DNA of 64,000 bases from Pezicula radicicola (lineage: Eukaryota; Ascomycota; Leotiomycetes; Helotiales; Dermateaceae). The DNA is taken from positions 1,295,694 to 1,359,693 of the forward strand of contig PDUO01000001.1 of NCBI GenBank assembly GCA_003008705.1, read 5' to 3'. This document shows, piece after piece, positions 22,682 to 35,032 of this stretch. The notes beneath the pieces are model-generated. The model did no database searches. It was given only the letters and a program-made list of their open reading frames with translations, and was not told the origin of the DNA. Within the stretch, counting starts at the first letter, position 1; each line of letters opens with the position of its first letter. A program made the translations under genes and the position numbers.

Positions 22682-24225
22682 GGTCGTTGTAGCCGTGGAA
22701 TTGTTTGATTGGCGACCGAGAAGTTGTGTTTGTTTTGACAGGCTGTCTTGTAAAAGATTGGAGGGGGAAGGCTATTGTACTTTTTACCCACCAGATCCTC
22801 TTCGTTAAGCCTTGAACGTTCGACCGAAGACACGGAGAAGACCCTTGCCGACTTGTTCTGAGATGGGAGATCACCGCTGGGGCTTAAGATTGGTTGGATT
22901 GCCCTGAGTCAGGGGTGGACAGAGTGGACGCGCACGACTTGAGTCAGGGGTGGGCAGTCAGTAAGTACCGTAGTGAGCGCTTCCAGCACTCTAATAGGTG
23001 ACAGCCTTAAAGTTCTCAGGGAAGGTGAGAACGGGTACATCAACTCAAAATAAGAGAGATCGGAGATATTGGCGATGCGGAGAATCAAAGGCTCGATAAT
23101 ACTGGAAACAAGAATAATGGAGCACACAAGCTTGTATTGACGTTTATATTTTTCAACAGATACGAAGGCCTGTCTTTCTGAGTCACCAACCACTTCAGCT
23201 ACGGGCACACACGGGCACTTTTCAATCATTACCACACATTCCAGGTTCTCGCAAAGATCAAAGTGTCATAGGCGGTGGAATATTATGCCTTTTCGACATC
23301 ACCAGATGGAAATTCGGATATCGACAATTCTCCGGTTGACCAATCACAGATCCATGACCACGCCTCACACACGCCCCTTTTGATCGCAAACGAACACGAT
23401 AGGGCCAACCTCGCACCAGGCAACTATTGATGAGGTATCATTCTCATGGTATCATCCTCATTTATCTTGTTCTTGCCGGTAAATAAGCTTACATTCTTCA
23501 CATTTGCGTCAGGAGACTTCTAGCCTTTCCAGCCTGTATGTTCCGCCGAGCAACGGGAAGTATGAGAGATAGCATCAATTATCCAGGATATGCTACAATA
23601 TTTTAAGGTATGTACATGGCTTATTCAATGTGTTGCTACGCGATCACTTATTACCTTACGAGTCCCCCAATAACCACGGCCTTACAATATCCAAATCAAC
23701 GGACTTACCGAATGCAACGGACTTAATTCAAACCGACGGATTTACACAAATGACATACGCCCCCTTAGGTAAGTACTTATTAAAGTTCTAGCAGAACCCA
23801 CGTGGCATGTGTTAAATTTAACTTGCAGCAGTGTGTACATGAACCAGCACTACTGAAGCCCACATTCAAGGCGGTGACCTCAGCCTACAGAATCCAACAG
23901 GTATATGTTACAACGGTCCCGTGGAACTAGTTAACCACTAGGTTACACAACAAGGCGTGGCCATGCTTTCGTAACTAGTAGAGTACGTTGCTAGAAGATC
24001 ACGAGAGCAGCGCTGTATTCCTTTTGAAATGCAGTCAATCATTTGGTTGAGTCTAGCGATCGAACCTGGAATTACAGGTGGTCTTTACAAACCCCTGCCC
24101 GTTACCTATCAAGCTAATTTTGCCCAATCTATCGACTCCCAGAGTATGCATAAGGGTACCTACCAAGCGATCTTCGACATCGCCATGCCAGGTCTAACAA
24201 AATCGAGCACCATCTATGTCAAATC
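22682..24225. other. Intergenic, MFS promoter and eIF2-gamma 3' region
   Basis: About 1.5 kb with no convincing gene. Open frames at 22909-23235 and 24029-24229 lack family features. The MFS promoter should be at the left end. No other structure was seen. Confidence 0.45.
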
Positions 24226-25989
24226 TTAGGAAGTGCTTGGCTCAAGCGTGACGCCGGCAGCGATACTAAATATGATTGTCAGCATTTTATTCCGATGGAA
24301 AATTTTCGCGAATTTTGGATTGGCCCTTGTATTCCCATGAGACCCAGAACTATCTGGATTGAAGAGAAATCCCTTTTCTAGGGTGCCAGTCTTTGAAGGG
24401 GAGTAAAGGGAAAACTCACGTAGCCCATCCAATCAATCGCCAATGCTTCTCAATACGACGACTCAAAGCCACCTTCTCTCCCACATTTGTGCAAGCCGGA
24501 CTCGTCAAAACCAACTTCGCAGCATCCTGCTTGACAGCCACAACCTTGGCACCAGTAGCCGTGGAACCAATATTTACCATGAGCACTTCGTTCTTGGAAA
24601 GCTTAGCGACCTTGGCTTGTTTGCCGTCGGCAGTCTTAACACCTAACAGACGACGGAGGAGGTAGTAGTTGACTTCGATCTCAATGTAGATATCTGGCAG
24701 GCGGCCCTTCAATCCAAGGACGAAACCAACCAGGCGATCAGCTCGGCAGAGTGTAGGGTCAATCCTCGTACCAACACCAATCAGTCCACCAGGTACGGCG
24801 TACTTCAGCTCGTTGTTCTCAGAGTTCAAGGTAACAATTCTGCTGAAAATTGGTATGCACTTGACACCGCCCTTCTCATCTCTTGTGACGATACCAGGTC
24901 GGATCTCAATTTCGTCGCCCAACTTGATGACACCGTGAAGAATACTTCCACCAGCAACACCACCCTTCAAATCTTCGATTTCCGCACCAGGCTTGTTGAC
25001 ATCGAAGGATCGAATAACGATCATCTGTGGATCCATGCTGAAATCTCTGAGAGGAACGGGGATGGTCGAGACAATGGCTTCATTAATAGCATCAATGTTG
25101 AACTTCAATTGAGCGGAAATTGGGATAATTGGAGCTCCTCCTGCAACAGTTCCTCGGATGAACTTCAAGATTGACTGGTAATGCTGGTTGGCACCTTCTT
25201 CCCTCATCAGATCGACCTTATTTTGTAGGATGATGATTTTGTCGAGCTTCATGATTTCGATTGCTGCAAGATGCTCGGATGTTTGTGGTTGTGGGCATGT
25301 TTCGTTACCAGCGATGAGAAGAAGGGCAGCGTCCATGACTGCGGCTCCAGACAACATAGTACTCATGAGAATGTCGTGACCGGGGCAATCAACGAAGCTG
25401 GCATGCATGTTAGCATTTCTGCAATAATCAAAAGCACCATAGAATCTTACGAGACATGTCTAAACAGTCGATATGTACCAGAGCATCCTTCCCGTTCACA
25501 TGGTGGATCAACTTCTTTATCACTCTTGTAACTCCTGAAGCAGGTTGGCCGTGGGCATTCCTCATTGTCGCACTTGTAAATTTTTGCGTTGGCATAACCA
25601 AGCTTGATTGTGATATTACGCTCCAACTCGTTCTTGAATCGAACTGTCTGCACACCTGAAATTGCCTTCACCACTGTACTCTTTCCGTGTGCGACGTGTC
25701 CGATCGTACCAATGTTGATGGTTGCTTGTCGGGCAATAATCTCAGGTGTAAGGGGGCTGAGTGTCTTGACGTCTAAGTCTTTTGGTTCGGTTTGCGGTGG
25801 GAGAGTCGGTCTTATAATCGCTGGTACCGCCTCTTTGCGCGTATCCTTCTTCAGTGACGATTTTATTGGCTTCTCATCAATCTCTTCAACATCGTCTACA
25901 TCGTTCTGCGCCTGCAAATTGGGAGATCCTGGCTCAGACTCCGAGTCCGAAGACAAATCATTCCCGTATCTATCGCCGTTCGCCGCCAT
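24226..25989 (-). CDS. gcd11: Translation initiation factor eIF2 gamma subunit
   Basis: GTPase subunit of eIF2, which carries initiator Met-tRNA to the 40S ribosome in the cytosol. Three exons, 25989-25451, 25397-24420 and 24265-24226, give 518 residues, close to yeast Gcd11. The acidic N-terminus is followed by the G1 loop GHVAHGKST, switch 1 region, a zinc ribbon with cysteines in [11 protein letters not shown] and CEREGC, G3 DCPGHD, G4 NKVD, and beta-barrel domains II and III ending [20 protein letters not shown] 154-nt intron separates the last 13 codons ([13 protein letters not shown]), which match the conserved family ending. The gene is divergent from the mitochondrial coiled-coil gene at 26426, with 436 bp between their start codons. 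Confidence 0.97.
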
Positions 25990-26425
25990 GTTGGGTGGTT
26001 TGGAATCTGGGATTTGTGGTGATATCGCGTGGAGGGCTCGGCGGGGTCGATATTGAGGTTTGTGAATCTTTTAGGGCTTTGGGTGTGGACTTAATGGGTG
26101 TTATTTTTTGGACAGCTTCAAATGACCCTAGTCGCGGTAATTTTGATTAAATGTGGATGTATATGAGATGAGAAGTTGTATGGGATTTCAAGCTTTCCAA
26201 GAATTCCTTCCCACTGCGATCTTGAAAATTCGTGGGTTGTGACTCTTTCTAAGGTTCCATGTCCCTAGCCAATCAGATTAGCGAAAGATTTAAGAGCCTC
26301 GAACCCACGTCACGCCCCGTGAACCTCTCCGCTGTCGGAAATTCAACAAATCTTAAGCTTCACCAACACGCAATCGAAATTCGAGAAGCTCTCAGTTATC
26401 GTCTCTTTGTGACAACTTTTCAGCC
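25990..26425. promoter_or_regulatory. Divergent promoter region, eIF2-gamma / DUF1640 gene
   Basis: The 436 bp between two outward-facing start codons must contain both promoters. No TATA box at a usual distance was recognised. Confidence 0.6.
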
Positions 26426-27286
26426 ATGGCTAATGCTGGTCTTCACGTCTCGCAGGCTCTCCCTCGATTCCTGCTGCCCCGCCTGAGCTGGCAAGGCCCC
26501 GCGCATCAAAATGCTATTCGAGCTTTAAGCACTGTATCTTCCAGCCATGGAAAATCTACGAGTTCCTCACGTCGACCTTGTGATAGGAGTGCTCTAGCTC
26601 ATATAAGTAAACATGCTAGCTCTCCCCGATCAACCAGGAGCATCTTGCAGAACCCGGCGCATCATCGAGCTTTCCATGCTACTGCACGACGAGCCCGCGA
26701 TCATCATTTCGATACGCTTAAATTTGTCCAGAGACTACAGGAAGAGGGCTTCACAGAGGCTCAAGCGGTAGCAATGATGAAGGTTTTGAGCGATGTCATT
26801 GAAGAGAGGTCCGTTTGTGATTCTCCCTAGAAATGCACCTTGCTAAGCTTTTGCAGCATCCAAAACCTTACTCGCACAATGGTGCTCCGGGAGGACCAAG
26901 CAAAGGCCACGTACGAACGAAAGGTTGACTTTCAGAAGCTGCGCTCTGAATTGCTTTCTGCCGACTCGACAGAGTCATCCACGACTCGAGCCTCACATGA
27001 AAGGCTCACCAACGACCTAGCTAAATTAAACAGCAAATTAAAGGACGAGATTAGCAGAACTCAGGGCTCAGTAAGATTGGATCTGAATCTCGAGAAAGGC
27101 AGGATTAGGGAGGAGGCAAATGTGCAGGAGCTGAAAATTAAGGAGACGGAGACTAAGATTGAGCAAGAAGTTGCCGGGCTCAGGGAGAAATTAGAGGCAG
27201 TCAAGTTCCAGACTTTGCAGTGGCTAATGGGAGTCTGCACTGGTACTGCTGCTCTTATTTTGGGTGCTTGGCGCCTGTTGATGTAA
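26426..27286 (+). CDS. Mitochondrial coiled-coil protein, DUF1640/CCDC90 (Fmp32-like)
   Basis: Two exons, 26426-26808 and 26857-27286, separated by a 48-nt intron, give 270 residues. The N-terminus is rich in Ser, Arg and His without acidic residues, typical of a mitochondrial targeting sequence, with RAFHATARRARDHHFDT near its end. The family core starts FDTLKFVQRLQEEGFTEAQAVAMMKVL, continues with a long coiled coil (LRSELLSADSTESS..., LNSKLKDEISRTQG) and ends in a single C-terminal membrane helix (LQWLMGVCTGTAALILGAWRLLM). The order coiled coil then C-terminal TM is that of the DUF1640 family (yeast Fmp32, animal CCDC90/MCUR1), inner-membrane proteins linked to respiratory-chain assembly or calcium uptake. 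The start lies in a good context (GCCATGGC). Confidence 0.87.
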
Positions 27287-28239
27287 AGTCATGTTGCAAG
27301 ACGACAGTTTTGGGGCCGACGCGTCCTAGAACAAGAGCGAAACAAATAACGTTCATTTGTTCAAAGACCAGCGTTCTTCATCTGGTCCTTGAGAAGTTTT
27401 CAAAAGCAGTAGCTTTCACCTGGGGGATAAAGCCATGCTTACCAAATTTTTCAGGAAGTCCATAATCAAGGCAATCCCAAGTAAGTTTCTCCAACTTTTT
27501 ACGTATATTTAGAAACAAGTGTTTAATGTCTATTTTGTTTGACTTGATTTTCATGGGTTTCAGGACCTAGAGGCTGGGGGCTTTAAGGACCAAAAATTGG
27601 TTCAATCAAGGGGGAAGTTGCCAACGCTTTCCCTTCCCTGGAATTAGTAATACCCGCAATTCGATAAATCCTGATTGCGATGTAACTCAAAGGTAGTAAC
27701 TTTACAACTGAGGGCAAATTTCATACGAATGTGAATTACGTTTCAAGTCAGTTATGGAATTGGACAGTTACTAAACTGAAAACGTGTAGGGGGAGTATTT
27801 TCTCATGTCTTGAGTACATTGAATTTCTTTTCCAAGCTATCTAGGATATCATTCCATATGTAGAAACCTACACTGGCATCCAATTGAGATGAGACACGAG
27901 ACTTCTAGAACCTCCAGATAAGCAATGGACGTTTCCGAGTTTCAGTTACTAACTTATTTCTGGGCAGACTAGCGCAGTGGCTGACGAATAAGGACAACAA
28001 TGCTTACGGAGAGTGGACAGTCATTGAAAAATGAATTGTGCATTTGTCCCTAGAATCCATTGCTTTGCTGAAATAATTCTCTGCTATCAAGCCATAAGTA
28101 TGTTATTTCTAATGCCTACGTTCCCAGCTGCCGAAAAGAATGTAGATACTAACATAAAAGCAAGCCTCGTCTCGAAAACCCACGCCCACCACCAGAACCC
28201 AGAAACACCTTGAAAACCCATCGAATACAACAGGTATTT
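27287..28239. other. Convergent intergenic region, no gene seen
   Basis: The stretch lies between the stop codons of two converging genes and contains their 3' regions. A short open frame at 28031-28213 is not convincing. Confidence 0.5.
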
Positions 28240-30099
28240 TTAGTAATTGAAGCGATCATTAGTCAATGGATCCACGAAATATGTGGTCTTCTGCTGTTTC
28301 TTTCCTCTCCGTCCCTTAAACTCGTACTCTCGATTGGCCGTGACAAGACTCACGAGATCAAAGAGCTCCGACTTGAATTCAGGAATAGCTTCACGCTCTT
28401 TCTTGAATGCAAATTTGGAAGTTCCAAAAGATACTCGGCGACTCTCCGCGTCTTCGCTGCCATACAGTTCCTCGTCATCCTCGGTTCCGTTGTTCCTGTG
28501 CTCGAGAAATGGCCTGACTGCTGCCTTCAAAAACAATGCTCGGACTGGGTGGTCACTTGGCAATGTATACGCCTTTCTGATATGGCTTCCCTCCAGCGCG
28601 TTTCGGTGTTTCTTAAGTATGTCCTTCAATCTTTCTTCGACTAGGAGTGCTGGTCCTGTAATCGAGCATCTGTCGGCGAGGACCACGAAGTCGAGGTACT
28701 GGTCGATTTCAGCAGACTTGATCATTGCATCCCTTGGTACAGGAGTTATATTTTTGCTATAAAACGAACATTCTATGTCAGTTTACTCACCACAAAGAAC
28801 TGGGCAAATAGTCAAATACGTACCATAACAGCCATTGTAGCAGGAGATCGAATGCGTTTTGTGAAACGTCATTCAGTTGGAGTTGGGGCTCGGCGTATGC
28901 ATTCTGGGGAGCATCGATAAGACTTTGAAGATATTTAGAGTCTGAGCTGAGGATTTGCCTGGGGATCCAACGAGAGCCATTTTGCAGGATGACATTGACC
29001 CATTCGTCGTCCTTTTGGAAGTACTTGTCGACCCAAGAACAAGCCGGTATCAACTTCGCTGCAGCTTTCTCATCGTCTATTCTAGCTTTCTTGGCAGCAC
29101 GTTGGTGTTCCTATATTCCGTTAGGTCTCCTCCCACAATGTCATGTTTCTTTGAAATTTGGCGATACGTTTGAAATCGCCATAAATGGGACGGGAAAGTA
29201 GCAAAGAGACTTACTTTATCAGCCTCAGCTCCTCTCTTCAGTGATCTTCTGAGAAGGTGATCTGGGTCTCCACCTTCCAATACCCCTTCTGCATCAGCAT
29301 TCAAGAAAGCGTCGGTTAGACTTCCACCATTTCGTCGAATCGACTCAAGACACATACGAACGCTTGCTCCAGGTAACATATCACGAAGTTGTGCTACCTT
29401 CTCCCTTAAGCTCTCATCGGTGATTGATTTCAAAAGCTCATCTCCTTTCACATCGTTTGAAGAGGCGAGAAGGTTAGCTTGGTGTTGTCGGGCAAGATAT
29501 TTGTTATCCTCTTCTTCATCACCTTCATCGTCTTCATCATCATCCTCAACAGGGAAGAAGTCACCGTCCTCGTTTAGTGAGGTATCATTGCTAGGTTCTC
29601 GAGGTACCAGGCTTAATCCAGATCGAGGACGAAGAGTTCGAGTACTGATACGAATACTGGGAATGAGAGGACTTGTAGTGACAGACTGTGAAGTTGATGC
29701 AATAGCCCCAAGTATTGGCTGAACATAGGAAGCTGATGAAGTTAGTCGTTGAGGCACAAAAAGTGAATTTTCATCATCAGCCTCCACTTCATATTTTACT
29801 TGTTTGCTGGTTTGGTCGTCTGCCTTGGCGAGTAGCGGTTTGGAAGAAGAAAACAGATTATTCTCATCTTCAACTTTGACTTTGGGTTTGAGTTCTCGGT
29901 CGCTTCTGTTGCTTGAACCTGCTTCTTCTCCCATGAGAATGATGCCGGCATCTTCGATATTGCCGTTACAAGCCATCAGGTGATCTCGGGCTGCTCGGAT
30001 TGTAGTGAAGGGGAATGTTTGAATGAGAAGGTCTACTTTGTTTCGGGTATCTTCGTCAAGTATGTCTTCAAGACTGAGGTCTGGTCCGTGCGTCGACAT
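28240..30099 (-). CDS. CUE-like and BTB/POZ-like domain protein
   Basis: Three exons, 30099-29215, 29110-28824 and 28756-28240, give 562 residues. Residues about 8-55 form a CUE/UBA-like helical domain (VDLLIQTFPFTTIRAARDHL) and a second copy lies near 225-275 (KVAQLRDMLPGASVRMCLES), both with the hydrophobic-Pro pattern expected of ubiquitin-binding CUE domains. Between them is an acidic run (VEDDDEDDEGDEEED). From about 320 on there is a BTB/POZ-like region (VNVILQNGSRWIPRQILSSDSKYLQSLID, LLLQWLL). A role in ubiquitin recognition or as an adaptor is inference. The acceptor of exon 3 is ambiguous: an in-frame alternative at the AG ending at 28739 would drop about 6 residues. Confidence 0.75.
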
Positions 30100-31741
30100 C
30101 TTGACAGTTGAATAAGATTGCTGTGGAGATGGTCAAGAGGATGTTGTGCGAAGGAGAATAATTTGTCAAGACTGATGCATGAAGATAGCGACAAGCTGAG
30201 TTGTACCCTTGGCGATAGGTGAATGAAGACTAGTTACCAGTATTAGTAAAATCGCTTAATGTAGAATAATGGTAGTTTGCTTGGGATTGTTGTTGTGTCC
30301 GGTGCAGAAGTTGCTAACGTTGTAAACCGCAGAGAACAACTTCGGTGTTGGCGAGTATTGAAATAAGCAATTGAGTGAAAGAAACTTCTTGAGTGTGGCT
30401 AGCTTATAATGATGCAAAGTGTGGTAGTGGATCAAAGTTACGACACTCCATATACGAAAAGTCGAGCTAGAACCTGAGTCTCGGAAATCTCCATAGATGC
30501 TTTAATAGACCATCTTCAAACCTGCTACACCTATTAGCGAATTACCTCTCTCTTGCTTTCTTAGTAACAATTTAAGAGATTAATCATTTCCCTCTATTAA
30601 TACTAAAAGACCTCCCTATGTTCTAACTTGAGTGAAATAGCAATAAAGATATGTCAACCTGAAATTAATATTAGCATTGCGAACTTGGACGTATATATCA
30701 CGTCGTCGCTTAATTTCTCAACACCCACTATTAACAGTCTAGACACTTCCAACACTTCCAAAGTTCTCTCTCATAGTGGATTTTTTTGAAGCTCTTTCAT
30801 GTGTCATAGTCCCTTTGATTACAAATTTCAATATCAGTACTATCGTATCTCAGAGTAGTGCGTGCTATTTTCTTTCTATAGAAATCTATAGAAACCAGAA
30901 AGCTTTCTGTCCAGTAGAATGCAAAATATAGTCATTTATTTAGGTTTTCATATCTGATGGTATCACATATCTGAAATCAGTAACTTCAGTTCATTTGAGT
31001 AGTTCACTTAATTTGAGTAACTTACCTATATAATTTCAGTATCTAATTTAAAGCTTATATGTAGCAAAATAGCAAGATACTATAACATGAAGAAGTTGAA
31101 GAATGCGCATCCAAGCCTTTAGAATAGGCGAGCAGAACAACCTATTAGTTTATCAATCATGCCTGCAGCTTACAACCACAGATTTTCTCTTCTTGGTGCT
31201 ACATTTGCTCGAATAGCGCGGCAGTGGATGAGAATACTAGCTATGTACTTAATCTTCACCTTTCAAAACAGAAGTTCTGCGCATACTATTAGTCCATAAG
31301 GCCGTACGCCTGTTCTGTTTGTCGATCAGGAGGTAGGTAGTTCTTGATGAAGTTAAGTATCTTGTGCTGTATGATAATGAGAAGTAAGGTCCGCCATATT
31401 GGCTTTGAGTATCTGTATACTTTTAGTTATTATTTCACTGCAAGATGTTTAGTGGTGCCTAAAAAAGTTTATGCTCTTCAAAACGGAAAGGGAAAATAAT
31501 CAAATCACGATTGTAGCTTGAAAGGTTATGGCGAGCGATAACACTTTTGCCTTTTATAGTTTTTGTATCTAGGGTATTTTACGTCGCTCCATAATTCTCA
31601 AATCACTGGAGTCCCTCGTGCAAATTGAAGACATCAATGCCACGTCAAGCACGCCTCAAACACCAGCACACATATCTTGATCCATTCCTCATAAACCCAT
31701 ATCCATTCTTGCTCAATACGAATTGTCCGAACTTCAATAAT
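30100..31741. other. AT-rich intergenic region, no gene seen
   Basis: About 1.6 kb, richer in A/T than the flanking genes. It contains the promoter of the CUE/BTB gene at the left and the 3' region of the kinase at the right. No open frame of note, repeat array or RNA gene was recognised. Confidence 0.5.
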
Positions 31742-33973
31742 TCATTGGTACTCCTCTTCATCAGCTGGCTCGACTCTGACCAGAATCTCTTCTAGCAAGC
31801 CCTCCAAAAAGACGTCTACATCTTTGCCCATGCCTACTGGTTCTTGCTTATCCCAATGGTCAATCTCTTTGCAGACATGTGCTAGTTTGAAGACAAGTTT
31901 AGTCAATTTCTGGTGAGCAGCTTGGGCCCTCTGTTGCTTTGGAGTTGCTCCTGTGCTGTGAAAAGCTTGTTGCAGGCGAAACTGTCGACGCTTTAAGGCT
32001 TCCTCTAGAGCGGGGAAGATCACATCATTCAGAGCATCCAATTGTCCATCTGGGCTGGCTGGGGCGCGGTCAGGCATGGCCTGAAATGATGTTCTTGGCG
32101 ATTCCGATGATACGCTTTCGCGTGATGGTTGGCGCAGTAACTTTGACGGCAAAGCTGGTAATGGCTGCTGGGACAGGTGCTTGGGGTTAAAGTTTTGTGA
32201 TACTGCTGATTGCATAGTTGGGGGTGGTGGCTGTTTGGGAGGTGCAGGAATGGGCTGGTTTGTCATTTTTTGAAGAGGTTGCTGTCCACGAAAAGGCGGA
32301 ATCTCTGGTAGCTTGATAGGACCGAGCTTCGGTAATGGTTGTTGTGTTGCTGGCCGTGGGGGACCAGGCTCAGTTGTTGCGTGTTGCGCTGATGATTGAA
32401 TTGCCCTTGTGGCTTGCGGGGGGCTAGAATCAAGAGTTATAAAGCCCATATCTCGCTGTAGTTGTTCTTGTAGAGAACGATCATAATCAGGAGAGTCGTT
32501 TATCTGAGGAGTTGGAAAGGGCTTTTGACTCGCTCTTGGGGTTTCCGGTGCCTGTGCACGAAACTTTTCTGGTGAAGGGGGCAAAGGCATCTTTGCGGGA
32601 GATTGAGATTGCATACTGGGAACAGGTCGTCGTTGCGGTGATGCTTGACGTGGCTGACTCGTGATTGGAGAATTTGAAGCTTTGACAGTGTCAGCACTAG
32701 ATACATAACCGGAGTCTTTGGTCTTTATTGGAGACAGTTTCGTAGAGGATGGTTCTCGTCGTCGTTCTGCATAATCGTCTTCGCTCTCCGATGATCTTGC
32801 AGACCTTGCATTTGTGGCTGATTCGCCCATAGCATTGAGACCTGGTCGCCCAGCTCCTCTACCACCCACCGGTCGCACTGTTCCAAAGTCCCATAAGTCC
32901 TCATTTACTGGAGTAGCCCGGGGTGCTACATCATGGCCATCATCCGAATCCTCATCGTCACTTTTGTGAAGTACAGCCCATCGCTCGTATCTCTCTATCA
33001 ACTCTGTGAGGTAAGATGTCTTCTTGGCTCTTCGTACAAAAGGGTGTCTCAAGAGCTCCTTTGCCGAGGGTCGTTCTCTTGGATCTCTTTGTAGGCATAA
33101 CTCGACGAACTCTTTGAAAGCCTTTGTAAAATTCCCCTCCAATCTAGGAGGTGCATTCTTTGGAATGAGGAACAATACTTTCATAGGATGGATATCAGAA
33201 TAAGGAGGCTCGCCATTAGCCAATTCAAGGGCCGTGATCCCCAATGACCATATGTCAGCCTTGTGATCATAGCCAGACTGCTTGATAACTTCAGGTGCCA
33301 TCCAGAATGGTGTTCCAACGAAGGTGTTCTTCTTTGTCATTGTTGCAGACAACTGCCCAGAAACCCCGAAATCTGCAAGCTTGACTTGACCATTGGACCC
33401 CAGTAAAACATTTGCAGCTGTCCAGAGTTAGTTTTATCTCCAGGAGAACTCGGGCGGGGCTCAATACCTTTAATATCCCTGTGCAGCTTCTTGTCTCCAT
33501 GAAGATATTCCAAGCCAAGCAGCAATTCCCTTATGATGATAGATATATATTCCTCCTGTATGAGGCCTGGCTTCATCAAGTCCCCACAGCTGCCTCCCGA
33601 GCAGAATTCCATAACGATCCATAGATCTGATCCTTTGAGAAACGACCCATGGTATTGAGTAACGTACGGCGAGTGTAGCTCTGAGAGAATGGAGATTTCC
33701 TGTATAATGTCTTCGACTTCGTCCTCAGCATTCTCGACGTCAATCACCTTAATGGCAACAGCTTGGCCAGTGCGTTTGTCAACTCTGTCACGGGTCAGCG
33801 TGCATTCCAGAAAGTTTGTGCCGCAAATTCAATCTGCGATGGCTGTAGTGATTGAGCAGATATGGGACAAACCCTTTGTAGACCTTCCCAAAGCTTCCGC
33901 CCCCTATACAATTCTGCTTTGTATACAGTGTATCGGGGTCCACCACACCGCTCATCATGCCGTCGCCAGACAT
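31742..33973 (-). CDS. Germinal-centre-type Ste20 kinase (Nak1/POD-6-like)
   Basis: Serine/threonine kinase. Exons 33973-33873, 33784-33468 and 33417-31742 give 697 residues. The N-terminal kinase domain (about 10-265) has the Gly loop [19 protein letters not shown] (catalytic Lys), HRDIKAANVLL, DFGVS and the Ste20-family activation segment [13 protein letters not shown] proline- and serine-rich linker of about 300 residues follows ([19 protein letters not shown]), then a C-terminal helical region ([13 protein letters not shown]... [17 protein letters not shown]). An N-terminal kinase with a long linker and conserved tail fits group III GCKs of fungi, which act upstream of an NDR kinase in polarity (Nak1 in fission yeast, POD-6 in Neurospora); Sid1 and MST-1 types are possible alternatives. 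Confidence 0.9.
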
Positions 33974-35032
33974 CTTGCCAATCCGTATGTCGCCAAACGT
34001 CGAGAACGAGGGCCAAGATCGGATTATAGAGGCCGATTGCTGTCGATCTGCATAGGCTGCGTATCACCTTCTCAATTACTGACAAGGCTGAGCTCAGTGA
34101 ACAAGATGGGATGATATGTATGTTCTTTGTATTTCTCGACTGGCGGGGGTTAGGTTGACTGAAATGGAAATCAGTGGATGAGGGCCAGTGGTGAGAGACC
34201 AGGACGCGTGCGGGGCTTTCGAAGTTCTGGTATGTTCTCGTCGCCCAAATCTATGGATACTGGCTCGTGGGCAAGCGTGAGGAAGCAGTCCCGTTGCTAT
34301 GGTAGTCGCTGGACAGGAAGCCGGTGGTTTCAGTGAATTCCGGGGAAGTAAGCGCGACTGGTGACTGGGCTTGATTGATTGTTCAGGTACGGAGGTACTG
34401 AGGAATGTCACGCCAAAAGAGGGTAGGCAGATGGAGAATTTAGCATCTTGAAGACTCGTTCTCCGTGAGAAGAGCGTATTGAACGCGGGAGCGGTGTTGT
34501 TATGGTTGTTGGCTACGGACCAATCACCCATGTTTTGCCCGCGATTGTTGATTTCCAGGTTCCAGGGTCGCATTTTTGAGCAGAACCACAATACCTACTC
34601 ACTTGCTTGCTCCTTAGGGCTTCTTATTCCATGCCAGTCCCTTCCTGTACGGCGTTAATATTATCCCTTTTTAATTCCTCCATCAGCAAGTTTTTCTATA
34701 GGTTCATCGAGTCTATTGTTCTCACTATCATCAAAAATTATACAATGCTGTACAAGTACATAAGGCTGCGCGCTCATCAAATCACGGTGGGTTGTGCGCT
34801 AGCGCGGAGGCACGTCCGAGAAGTACTCCAACTCATGTGATAAAAAGAAGCATTTCATTGACTGAAACTGCCTCGGTCCTCCTAGATTGGGGTCCAATGC
34901 TCATACATGCATAATATCTATTGCGACTCGCCATCAAAATGCCACTGCTCTTCTAAGTATTGAAGGAAAATGGGGAATACCGCAACCATCAGCAACGCCA
35001 GCCATGAAAATCCCGTCATCTGCACCATCCGT
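33974..35032. other. Intergenic: kinase promoter and UBX gene 3' region
   Basis: Just over 1 kb. A reverse-strand open frame at 34094-34591 lies upstream of the kinase start; it is probably 5' untranslated sequence, since it has no family features. Confidence 0.45.

Noticed and set aside
25854..26150. Plus-strand frame overlapping the start of eIF2-gamma
   Set aside because: It is antisense to a well-supported coding exon and has no features of its own.
33418..33467. Kinase intron as another introner-like copy (CAGAGTTAGTTTTA)
   Set aside because: The match is limited to the branch-site region (CTAAC consensus); the remaining bases differ from the pyc and clathrin introns.
34094..34591. 165-codon reverse frame upstream of the kinase
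   Set aside because: No recognised domain and immediately 5' of the kinase gene; probably untranslated leader or promoter.
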